Shown here: in pieces, positions 1 to 4,951 of the stretch
Layout: every line of letters begins with the position of its first letter
Position numbering within the stretch: the stretch's first letter is position 1
From: Candidatus Woesearchaeota archaeon
GTDB taxonomy: Archaea; Nanobdellota; Nanobdellia; SCGC-AAA011-G17; GW2011-AR17
Assembly: GCA_016211095.1 (NCBI GenBank)
Contig: JACQSW010000097.1
Coordinates: 1-5,862 of the forward strand
DNA: 5,862 nt
Direction of reading: 5' to 3'
The notes under the pieces: model-generated
What the model was told of the DNA's origin: nothing
Databases searched by the model: none
The model's input: only the letters and a program-made list of their open reading frames with translations
Position numbers and translations under genes: made by a program

Positions 1-136
1 CATTAAAGTAACAGATGTGAAAGAATTGATACCAGAAGAATATGCGCACTTACGAAAATTGCCTGAGAAAGAATTTCAAAAAAAATGGACCTATAATCAA
101 TTAAGAAAAGCAATAAAAAAACACATGCCCTTATAA
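1..136 (+). CDS. C-terminal tail of an unrecognised protein (partial)
   Basis: An open plus-strand frame enters from the left edge (first full codon at base 2) and ends at TAA 134-136, giving the last 44 residues of a protein whose body lies outside the window. The tail is highly charged and probably helical, with segments such as ELIPEEY, LPEKEFQKKW and LRKAIKKHMPL just before the stop. The Lys/Arg-rich end would suit nucleic-acid contact, but that is inference and no family is recognised. It converges with the ParB-like gene across a 12-base gap. Its only stop is the terminal one and its codons are A/T-ending like those of its neighbours, so it is probably real. The fragment is too short for more certainty. 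Confidence 0.55.
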   Translation, partial: IKVTDVKELIPEEYAHLRKLPEKEFQKKWTYNQLRKAIKKHMPL

Positions 137-148
137 GGTGAGCTCCTT

Positions 149-667
149 TTAAACTTGATGAAGATTGCTATAATACTTAATCATATTTTGAGGTAAAATT
201 TTCTCTTTAACCATCTTTTCTGCTTTTTGTTCTACAGTCATGAAATATGGTTTTTCTTTGAAGTGTTTATGCAATATTCTGCAGTTTTCCTCTAGCAAAT
301 AAGCCAATATTTCATTTTTAAGAATTTGGCCTGTTGCAACTAATTTTCCTGCTTCTTTAATGTCAGCATCTCTTTCGTAGATTATTACTCTGATTTTGCA
401 ACCTGCAAGTGTTAATGCGGTGGTTCTATGGCTTCCGTCTAACATAAAATACTCTGCAAAAGGGTTTTGACGCTCAAATCTCTCAAATTCTTCAAGTAGT
501 TTATCACCAAAATATTTTCTTACTGTATCTTTTCTTATGACTGGAACAAAAGGAACATCTTTTCCTATTTTACATTTAGTGAAGTACTCACTTAGAACGC
601 CATCGCTATGTAATGGGTAATCGTTTAAAGTAATAATCTGATTAGGGTTTAATTCTATTGTTTTCAT
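149..667 (-). CDS. ParB/sulfiredoxin-fold domain protein, small stand-alone
   Basis: This 172-residue protein carries the hallmark of the ParB/Srx-like fold. A strand with VPVIRKDTV (about residues 41-49) is followed by the signature LDGSHRTTA (76-84), in which DG-x-HR forms the nucleotide-phosphate binding loop. Next comes a strand with IRVIIYERDADI (92-103). In ParB proper this domain binds and hydrolyses CTP; other relatives are nucleases or sulfiredoxins. No helix-turn-helix or ParA partner is visible. The C-terminal half (110-172) is helical and charged, so the protein is probably not a chromosome-partitioning ParB. Biochemical activity is therefore open. The ATG at 667 is supported by a TATA box centred about 28 bases upstream, which predicts a leaderless mRNA. 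The gene lies 33 bases downstream of the kinase-like gene on the same strand but seems to have its own promoter. A T7 run on its coding strand at 121-115, within the convergent gene, could end its transcript. Confidence 0.75.
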   Translation of the reverse strand: MKTIELNPNQIITLNDYPLHSDGVLSEYFTKCKIGKDVPFVPVIRKDTVRKYFGDKLLEEFERFERQNPFAEYFMLDGSHRTTALTLAGCKIRVIIYERDADIKEAGKLVATGQILKNEILAYLLEENCRILHKHFKEKPYFMTVEQKAEKMVKEKILPQNMIKYYSNLHQV

Positions 668-689
668 GATTTATAGAAATTAACCGATG

Positions 690-700
690 ATTTATATAGC
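690..700 (-). promoter_or_regulatory. TATA box for the ParB-like gene (leaderless start)
   Basis: On the minus strand the bases read GCTATATAAAT. The centre is about 28 bases upstream of the ATG at 667, the usual archaeal TATA-to-start distance, so transcription should begin at or next to the start codon. No SD lies between the box and the ATG. The box abuts the stop codon of the upstream kinase-like gene (701-703), so the two genes are packed together while each keeps its own promoter. Confidence 0.65.
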
Positions 701-1612
701 TTAGCGTTCTAAATTCCCCATTATCTTTCTTAACTGATCTATGTCTTGTTTTAATCTTATTGAAATTTCTGCTTTAAGATTTTTATTCAATTTTTTCTGT
801 TTAACCAGGCCTAAACGCCAAACAGAATACCCAATATCCCCGCAAGTATTCAGCAAAGAGACAATCAACAGTCTATTTTTGCCCGTTTTAGAATTTGGAT
901 ACCCATATGTTTTTAGAAATAGTTCTTTTTGCTTATTGCTTAATTCTAGGCTTTGCATAAAATACACAATATCCCATTCAGGAAAATTGTAGTTTGAGAA
1001 CTCCCAATCAAGAAGCTTAATTTTTTTCCCGTCATAAATAATGTTTTCTCTTGATAAATCGCTATGTAATAAACTGGCTTTTTTCCTATTGCCAAAAAAG
1101 TTATCATTCTTATTGCAAAAAACAATTACCCTCTTAAATAAAGAGTCAATTTCATTAGTTACTTCATCAGAAAGGGCGTTTTTATGATTATGAACATTTC
1201 TAAAATAGGGTTTTATGGCTTTTAGTAATGAATATTTTTTGCAAGGTTGCTTTTGGCCGTGTAAGCGTTTAGCCCACTTCGCCATAAGAATTATAAATTT
1301 AGCATTTAGCTTTGTGGGGTATTTTCCTTCAACAAATTCTTCTACAAAATAATCCGCAGAAATAATATTGTGAGATTTATCAAAAAAATAGGCTTTTGGT
1401 CCTAAGCCAACTTTTAGAGATTTCAAAAGATTATATTCTTTCTTTAAATTCTTGAATTGGGGATTATTCTCTATCCGCAAAACATACTTTTTTCCAATCG
1501 TTTCAATTACATAATTGTAATTATGATTTCCTGAAGCAAGAAAAGAAAATTTTACCAAACCCCCATCAAGTTTCTTACAAACTTGTTCTACCTGTTTTTT
1601 AGTAAGATTCAT
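701..1612 (-). CDS. APH/choline-kinase-fold phosphotransferase
   Basis: A 303-residue protein of the aminoglycoside phosphotransferase/choline kinase superfamily, presumed to move the ATP gamma-phosphate onto a small hydroxylated substrate in the cytoplasm. Numbering from the ATG at 1612: a glycine-containing loop and strand SGNHNYNYVIE (27-37); KKYVLRIEN (41-49), with Arg at the usual ATP-lysine position as in several relatives; Glu59 in EYNLL (helix C); catalytic loop HSDLSRENII (183-192) with His183, Asp185 and Asn190; and the metal-binding Asp202 in LLDWEF, followed by the typical PEWDIVYF. All core residues are present and the length is normal. Sugar-alcohol, choline, thiamine or aminoglycoside substrates cannot be told apart. 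An in-frame GTG at 1633 would add seven residues, but a TATA box 27-28 bases upstream of the ATG at 1612 would place the transcript start there, so the ATG is preferred. No partner gene shows the substrate. Confidence 0.85.
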   Translation of the reverse strand: MNLTKKQVEQVCKKLDGGLVKFSFLASGNHNYNYVIETIGKKYVLRIENNPQFKNLKKEYNLLKSLKVGLGPKAYFFDKSHNIISADYFVEEFVEGKYPTKLNAKFIILMAKWAKRLHGQKQPCKKYSLLKAIKPYFRNVHNHKNALSDEVTNEIDSLFKRVIVFCNKNDNFFGNRKKASLLHSDLSRENIIYDGKKIKLLDWEFSNYNFPEWDIVYFMQSLELSNKQKELFLKTYGYPNSKTGKNRLLIVSLLNTCGDIGYSVWRLGLVKQKKLNKNLKAEISIRLKQDIDQLRKIMGNLER

Positions 1613-1634
1613 GCGATATAAATTAAGAAGCACA

Positions 1635-1644
1635 TTTATATAAG
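1635..1644 (-). promoter_or_regulatory. TATA box for the kinase-like gene (decides the start codon)
   Basis: The minus strand reads CTTATATAAA, centred about 27-28 bases before the ATG at 1612. This predicts a leaderless mRNA starting at that ATG. Transcription from here would not include the alternative GTG at 1633, so the box is the main reason for choosing the shorter protein. Its core, TTATATAA (1636-1643), is a perfect palindrome, so it could also be read toward the plus-strand gene at 1729. That would leave a leader of roughly 60 bases. Confidence 0.65.
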
Positions 1645-1683
1645 TTGCCCCAGCTGTTTAGCCATAAACAACGCAAAAAACAC

Positions 1684-1694
1684 AGAATTTAAGA
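1684..1694 (+). promoter_or_regulatory. Weak TATA-like element upstream of the tagged gene pair
   Basis: The plus strand reads AGAATTTAAGA, an imperfect TATA-like sequence. It would place a transcript start near 1716, about 13 bases before the ATG at 1729. The whole 1645-1728 gap is A-rich and has no SD. The palindromic TATA at 1636-1643 is an alternative promoter for this direction. Neither choice is secure. Confidence 0.25.
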
Positions 1695-1728
1695 ACAAAC
1701 CCAAAACACAAAAATAAAAGAATCAAAA

Positions 1729-1794
1729 ATGAAACTAGATGACGTTTTTGGAACACCAGAAAAACCACTTGAAGAGAAGAAGTTGGAAACTATA
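1729..1794 (+). repeat. N-terminal module, copy 1 of 2
   Basis: Codons 1-22 of the first tagged gene. Compared with copy 2 (2600-2665), 15 of 22 residues are identical. Codon by codon, 8 codons are identical, 7 differ synonymously and 7 differ in amino acid. The many silent changes mean an old duplication kept by selection on the peptide, rather than recent DNA copying. No similarity between the two proteins is visible beyond it. Confidence 0.85.
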
Positions 1795-2595
1795 GCTAGT
1801 GTGGAAAGCCTTAAGGATAAACGTATAGCTGACCTTTTAGCCTTGGGAAAAACTTTCTACAGCAACAAAATAGATAGCGATGGCAGGTTGGTTGGTGTGC
1901 CTGATGCCCTTCGGCAAGCCTTAGCTTATGCCGGCAAAGACGGTTTTGTTGCTTCCATGCCTGAAATGATAGCAGTTAAATGCTTGGTTGGCAAAGAGCA
2001 CGATTTTTGGAATTATGGGCGTGATGTTAATTCTGAGGAGGATTTTGGCATTGACAAAAAAGGCTTATGGGTAAAGAAGGGTGAGGGTGTTTTGGTTGTG
2101 TTACACGGCGGCGGAATACTCACACCCGGCCGGATTGAAAACGCTATTAATGAAGGTTTAGTTGATAGAAGCGCAAAATACACTAAAAAAGAATTTGATA
2201 ACCTACTTGAAGGCAAATTGCCAAGCGGAGAAACAATAAAGCTTTACACTCTTGATGATTTAAAAAAAGAAACGAAAATTTTGGAGCACAATTTTGGCGT
2301 TGTAATTCCTTATGAATCTGCTCAGACAACAGATTCAGGTTGGCATACAAAGAATGAGTTTTTGAGCAATCCGTTGGTTATTGCCCGTAATGGTGGCTTG
2401 GATAATTTGGAAGCTTACTTTGACAAAGCAAAGCATAGTGATGGAACTGTAAGTAATTTTCACCCATTCGAAGGTAGGAGTCCTAATCAAGCGCAGGGGC
2501 GCCTGGTGTACCTCGACAATCTTTATGGCCTCGATGGCAACAACCTCATCGACAATGTTGGGCTTTTCGTCGGGGTAAGCACCGAAGGCAATTAA
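1729..2595 (+). CDS. Unrecognised protein with shared N-terminal module and GLDG-type tail
   Basis: A 288-residue soluble protein that I do not recognise. There is no signal peptide or membrane segment. It has three visible parts. Residues 1-22 are a charged module (VFG at 6-8, EKP at 11-13, EEKKLE at 15-20) repeated at the start of the next gene. The body (about 28-248) has a helical start, then an alpha/beta-looking part with VLVVLHGGGILTPGRIENAI (121-140) and the segment IPYESAQTTDSGWH (193-206). The tail (about 256-284) has the spaced pattern GR-L-VYLDN, GLDGNN and GLFVGV, looks like a small self-contained motif, and is encoded by GC-richer codons. Conserved-looking His, Gly and Asp residues could suggest an enzyme, but no catalytic motif can be named. 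The start is the first ATG of the frame and includes the module, which supports it. TAA is followed after 4 bases by the next gene's ATG, so the two are surely co-transcribed and perhaps translationally coupled. Confidence 0.8.
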   Translation: MKLDDVFGTPEKPLEEKKLETIASVESLKDKRIADLLALGKTFYSNKIDSDGRLVGVPDALRQALAYAGKDGFVASMPEMIAVKCLVGKEHDFWNYGRDVNSEEDFGIDKKGLWVKKGEGVLVVLHGGGILTPGRIENAINEGLVDRSAKYTKKEFDNLLEGKLPSGETIKLYTLDDLKKETKILEHNFGVVIPYESAQTTDSGWHTKNEFLSNPLVIARNGGLDNLEAYFDKAKHSDGTVSNFHPFEGRSPNQAQGRLVYLDNLYGLDGNNLIDNVGLFVGVSTEGN

Positions 2596-2599
2596 AAAA

Positions 2600-2665
2600 A
2601 TGGGATTAGAAAACGTATTCGGAAAAGTTGAAAAGCCAGTTGAAGAGAAAAAGTTAGAAGTGATC
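2600..2665 (+). repeat. N-terminal module, copy 2 of 2
   Basis: Codons 1-22 of the second tagged gene, matching 1729-1794 at 15 of 22 residues. The conserved positions are Met1, Leu3, Val6-Phe7-Gly8, Glu11-Lys12-Pro13, Glu15 to Glu20 and Ile22. Positions 4, 5 and 14 change conservatively. An ATG (codon 23) sits exactly at the module's end. Confidence 0.85.
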
Positions 2666-3316
2666 ATGGCTGATGAAACCGCGTTAATTGAGTGGTTAGC
2701 TTATTTTAAACGGCTCACCCCTCCTGATTTTGATACGGTTGGTTTGGCACTTGCTTCTTTTAAAGAGTATTTGCAAACTTTTCACATAACGCCGCAAATA
2801 ATAACAAAATTTTGTGCAACAGTTAATACAGAAAAATTTGAACGGGTTCAAAAAAGTGATTTTGGCGTTTTCCTTTCAGCACTAATACAGACGAGTTATA
2901 GCCAAGGAAACAATGGCTTCCAATTCGAAGAGATCAACGCTAATTGTTTTGGCGCTTTTTTAGAAGGCAAAAAAGGTGATGAGATTAGGATTAAGGCAGA
3001 TAAAATTAACGGAAATGAAACATTATGGTTTGCTAAATATTGCGATTTAATGGTTGAAGAAGTTAAAGGAAACTACGCATTAGAGCGGGCTGAGAATTGT
3101 TCTTTAACTGTGAAAGACCTTAACGGAAACTACACATTATGGGAAGCTGAGGATTGTGTTGCAGAAATAATTTGGTATCATGGGTATAATTTTGGTTTTG
3201 GGATGGAGGACTGCATAATTTATTCGCCAAATCCAAAAACTTTTCTAAGATTGGGCAAGTCCTTCCCCCCTAAAAGCAATTCTTTCTGTTTCGGAAATTT
3301 GCCAACTGAAGAATAA
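2600..3316 (+). CDS. Unrecognised protein: shared N-terminal module plus 19-residue Cys solenoid
   Basis: A 238-residue soluble protein of unknown function, with no signal peptide or membrane segment. Residues 1-22 repeat the module of the preceding gene (VFG at 6-8, EKP at 11-13, EEKKLE at 15-20). Met23 follows it directly, so the rest looks like a complete protein to which the module was added. Residues 24-105 are mostly helical (ALIEWLAYFKRL, FKEYLQTF). Residues 134-209 are four tandem 19-residue units of the type NGNYTLWEAEDC. Gly lies at 138, 157, 176 and 195, and Cys at 148, 167, 186 and 205. This exact spacing suggests a beta-solenoid with a stacked cysteine ladder. The end is a short Pro/Phe-rich cap. 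The start at 2600 has no clear SD and lies 4 bases after the upstream stop, which fits coupled translation in a two-gene operon. A structural, scaffold or binding role is more likely than catalysis, but that is inference. Confidence 0.8.
   Translation: MGLENVFGKVEKPVEEKKLEVIMADETALIEWLAYFKRLTPPDFDTVGLALASFKEYLQTFHITPQIITKFCATVNTEKFERVQKSDFGVFLSALIQTSYSQGNNGFQFEEINANCFGAFLEGKKGDEIRIKADKINGNETLWFAKYCDLMVEEVKGNYALERAENCSLTVKDLNGNYTLWEAEDCVAEIIWYHGYNFGFGMEDCIIYSPNPKTFLRLGKSFPPKSNSFCFGNLPTEE
2999..3226 (+). repeat. Four tandem 57-base (19-residue) coding repeats
   Basis: Residues 134-152, 153-171, 172-190 and 191-209 of the second tagged protein form four equal units without insertions. Gly (unit position 5) and Cys (position 15) are invariant, and Asn, Tyr and Leu recur around positions 6-9 in the first three units. 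Units 2 and 3 are the closest pair (KGNYALERAENC against NGNYTLWEAEDC) and unit 4 is the most diverged. The DNA has drifted at third positions, so the repeat is maintained at protein level. Confidence 0.85.
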
Positions 3317-3319
3317 GCC

Positions 3320-3336
3320 AACCTTTTTTTTAGGTT
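3320..3336 (+). terminator. T-run terminator of the tagged gene pair
   Basis: Four bases after the stop at 3316 come AACCT, a run of T and AGGTT. The T-run spans 3324-3331 (8 T) and the flanking arms can pair 5 bp. Archaeal termination relies mainly on T-runs in the coding strand, so this should end the plus-strand transcript. The right arm overlaps the stop codon of the convergent Orc1/Cdc6 gene (3335-3337). No matching T-run serves the minus strand here. Confidence 0.55.
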
Positions 3337-4390
3337 AAGCTTGTTTTGTTTTTACAACCGACGTTTTTCCGCCTTTTTCTGACGGTTTAGTCTCAACATT
3401 TAAGAATCCTGCCTCTTCTAATTCTTTTATTTTTCTTTGGAATGTTCTGTAGGATTTGTCCGAGTTTTTTGAATAAACTTCATAAATTTGGGCAGTTGAT
3501 TTACCGTTATTGTTCTTTATCAAGCTGATCAGCTCTTTTTCTTCTTCGCTTAGGCCTTCTGCTTTTTTTGGGCCGAAGTTTGGCAGTTTACTTATCGCTT
3601 CTTCTGCGTGGCCAACTAAAATTTTTTTTGAGGACTTTTTTTCCGCCGCCAAACCTGCTTCTTTTAGCAAGAACAGCCCGCTTCTTATGTCGCCAATCTC
3701 CGCAGTTTTTTCAACTATCAAAGTTAATGCTTCCTCGTTCCATACCCCCTTAACGAATGAATAATTAATCCTTTTTTTTAGGATGTCCTCTGTTTCTGCA
3801 TGATTGTAAGGTTTGAACTCCAAAATTTCTGGGATAAGCCTCGATTTTATTCTTTGGTCAAGCTCACTCATCCAATCGCTTGTGTTGGTTATTAAGAAAA
3901 TGCTTTTCCGATAAACATCCTCTATGAGCTGATAGATTATTTGCTGGGATTCAAGCTTATCGACTTCGTCAAAGATAAAAACAGCTGCCTTCTTATTAAT
4001 TATTGTTGTCGCATCCTTGATTAATTCGTCAGCCTTTTTATTAAAAACGTGCTTGAAGCCTACTTGTTCACAAATGTCCAGTATCATTTTGTAAGCGGTG
4101 TCTTTCTTCCAGCAATTAACATAAATCGGGAACACCTCCTCATCCAACCCTCTCTCTTCCATCTCCCTCAAAACAAACTTCGCAGCGGCGGTCTTGCCAA
4201 TTCCGCTAGGGCCGATAATCAGCAAGTTTTTCCCATTCCTCTTCTGAAGCAAAGGCTTTATGCACTCAGCGAGATACTGCTGCTGGTTTTCCCTGTGAGG
4301 CAAATTTTTCGGCAGGAATTCCGCATCTAAAGCCAACTCATTAACAAACAGCGATTCATCCCCAGAAAGCGTTTCATCAAATAATCCCAA
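3335..4390 (-). CDS. cdc6: Orc1/Cdc6 family replication initiator ATPase
   Basis: A 351-residue AAA+ ATPase of the archaeal Orc1/Cdc6 family, which binds origin DNA and loads the MCM helicase. In order: the N-terminal LPKNLPHRENQ (26-36), typical of the family; Walker A GPSGIGKT (60-67); Walker B FIFDEVDKL (138-146) with Asp141-Glu142; sensor 1 ITNTSDW (167-173); the LDQRIKSRL segment (177-185), where the family's initiator motif and arginine finger lie; sensor 2 GDIRSGLFLL (233-242) with Arg236; and a winged helix from about 281 to the end (STAQIYEVY, YRTFQRKIKELEEAGFL). All ATPase residues are present. It is somewhat shorter than the usual roughly 400 residues, mainly in linkers. The start is TTG at 4390, because the frame is closed upstream without an ATG and a GAGGGGG SD lies 8 bases before it. 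It follows the CARF-like gene on the same strand after 76 bases. Confidence 0.93.
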   Translation of the reverse strand: MGLFDETLSGDESLFVNELALDAEFLPKNLPHRENQQQYLAECIKPLLQKRNGKNLLIIGPSGIGKTAAAKFVLREMEERGLDEEVFPIYVNCWKKDTAYKMILDICEQVGFKHVFNKKADELIKDATTIINKKAAVFIFDEVDKLESQQIIYQLIEDVYRKSIFLITNTSDWMSELDQRIKSRLIPEILEFKPYNHAETEDILKKRINYSFVKGVWNEEALTLIVEKTAEIGDIRSGLFLLKEAGLAAEKKSSKKILVGHAEEAISKLPNFGPKKAEGLSEEEKELISLIKNNNGKSTAQIYEVYSKNSDKSYRTFQRKIKELEEAGFLNVETKPSEKGGKTSVVKTKQA

Positions 4391-4398
4391 ACTTATAA

Positions 4399-4405
4399 CC
4401 CCCTC
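4399..4405 (-). promoter_or_regulatory. Shine-Dalgarno site fixing the TTG start of cdc6
   Basis: The minus strand reads GAGGGGG (followed by T), able to pair with the CACCUCC end of archaeal 16S rRNA using a G-U wobble. It lies exactly 8 bases before the TTG at 4390. It has the same form and spacing as the site upstream of the protease gene, which supports the TTG as the true start. Confidence 0.65.
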
Positions 4406-4464
4406 ATAAGTTTAAAATGTATAGCCCATGTTTTTTTAATTGTTTCGTTTGGTTTAACCGAAAA

Positions 4465-4472
4465 TTTTATAT
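4465..4472 (-). promoter_or_regulatory. Possible TATA box for cdc6
   Basis: The minus strand reads ATATAAAA, overlapping the stop codon of the CARF-like gene (4467-4469). A transcript would start near 4441 and carry a leader of about 50 bases that includes the SD. Read-through from the CARF-like gene is the alternative. Confidence 0.45.
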
Positions 4473-4829
4473 CTCAACAAGCTGCCCCTTTACTGCGATA
4501 ACAAACCTAACGCCAAACCCTAACGACAGCAAAGCAGAGATTAAAGCCATATGCTCTTTTCCGGTGCCAGAAACTATGTTCAGCGCTACTTCTGTCCCGT
4601 CAATCTTCCCTTCCAAACTTTTAACTAGATCCGCTTTTAATTCTTCAGCACTTTTCATCAAATCCAAAACGATGAACTCGGCGTTGTCAGTTTTAGAAAA
4701 TTTTTCTCTCCCGAAATCATTAGTTATGAGGAATATCTTTCGCCAGTCCGTTATCTTTTGCAGGGTAGAAACCTGTATCCAGCTCCCCTTTCCGCTGCTA
4801 AGACAAGCCACTAAATCAGTCATTTTCAT
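4467..4829 (-). CDS. Single-domain Rossmann/CARF-like protein
   Basis: A 120-residue soluble protein that looks like one Rossmann-type domain related to CARF sensor domains. The first strand DLVACL leads to a glycine loop SSGKGSW (11-17). A second strand KIFLITNDFG (31-40) and a third EFIVLDL (51-57) follow. Then comes the core LNIVSGTGKEHMALISALLSLG, residues 83-104, which matches the strand-loop-helix N-[TS]-G-[TS]-x-K-x-M pattern of CARF proteins of the Csm6/Csx1/Card1 type. There the loops bind cyclic oligoadenylate. No effector nuclease or winged helix is attached and no CRISPR or cas gene is visible. A nucleotide-sensing, ring-nuclease-like or unrelated role is therefore inference. ATG 4829 is used; the second Met at 4823 is nearly as good, since an AT-rich TATA-like region lies 24-30 bases upstream of both. 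The gene sits directly upstream of cdc6 on the same strand and divergent from the protease gene. Confidence 0.7.
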   Translation of the reverse strand: MKMTDLVACLSSGKGSWIQVSTLQKITDWRKIFLITNDFGREKFSKTDNAEFIVLDLMKSAEELKADLVKSLEGKIDGTEVALNIVSGTGKEHMALISALLSLGFGVRFVIAVKGQLVEI

Positions 4830-4849
4830 TCTTAAATTATGGCTTCTCC

Positions 4850-4862
4850 TTTTAAGTTTTAT
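4850..4862 (-). promoter_or_regulatory. TATA-like promoter of the CARF-like gene
   Basis: The minus strand reads ATAAAACTTAAAA, with its centre about 27 bases upstream of ATG 4829, which suggests a leaderless transcript. The GGAG just downstream lies about 16 bases from the ATG, too far to act as a standard SD. The exact box within this AT-rich stretch is uncertain. Confidence 0.4.
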
Positions 4863-4874
4863 GGTCGCATTTAA

Positions 4875-4890
4875 GGAAAGCTTTTATAAA
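4875..4890 (+). promoter_or_regulatory. BRE-TATA promoter of the protease gene
   Basis: A purine-rich BRE-like GGAAAG precedes TTTATAAA (4883-4890). The expected transcript start is near 4914, giving a leader of about 38 bases that contains the SD at 4935-4943. This is the best-formed promoter in the window and lies in the 122-base divergent gap shared with the CARF-like gene. Confidence 0.65.
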
Positions 4891-4934
4891 TTTTGAAAAT
4901 ATCATAATAAGCATTAATTTTAGTGAAAAAAAAT

Positions 4935-4943
4935 AGGGGGGTG
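4935..4943 (+). promoter_or_regulatory. Shine-Dalgarno site of the protease gene
   Basis: AGGGGGGTG lies 8 bases before ATG 4952 and can pair with the 16S rRNA CACCUCC end with one G-U wobble. A T7 run fills most of the spacer. Together with the promoter position this fixes the ATG at 4952. Confidence 0.7.
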
Positions 4944-4951
4944 CTTTTTTT

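Noticed and set aside
741..992. Open plus-strand frame of 83 codons opposite the kinase-like gene
   Set aside because: It is the antisense of a well-supported phosphotransferase with intact motifs, is rich in Phe, Ser and Cys as antisense frames often are, and has no promoter or SD.
1613..1633. GTG 1633 as start of the kinase-like protein
   Set aside because: The TATA box at 1635-1644 would place the transcript start at about 1612, downstream of this codon, and the added residues (MLLNLYR) have no visible function.
2999..3226. CRISPR array or DNA-level tandem repeat
   Set aside because: The 57-base periodicity is protein-level: units differ at many third positions, no constant repeat with variable spacers is present, and the reading frame is intact.
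4331..4390. Third copy of the N-terminal module at the start of Orc1/Cdc6 (MGLFDE...)
   Set aside because: Only Met-Gly-Leu resembles copy 2. The VFG, EKP and EEKKLE positions are absent, and the segment fits ordinary Orc1/Cdc6 N-termini.
4425..4470. GGTTTAACC inverted repeat as an operator or canonical origin box
   Set aside because: The arms are only 4 bases and such AT-rich palindromes arise by chance. It does not match the origin-box pattern I know, so it is only mentioned as a weak part of the origin idea.
4417..4896. Open plus-strand frame of 159 codons covering the CARF-like gene
   Set aside because: It runs antisense to the CARF-like gene, has low-complexity Ser/Phe/Asn composition and no SD, and extends into the protease promoter. 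The minus-strand protein has clear Rossmann motifs.
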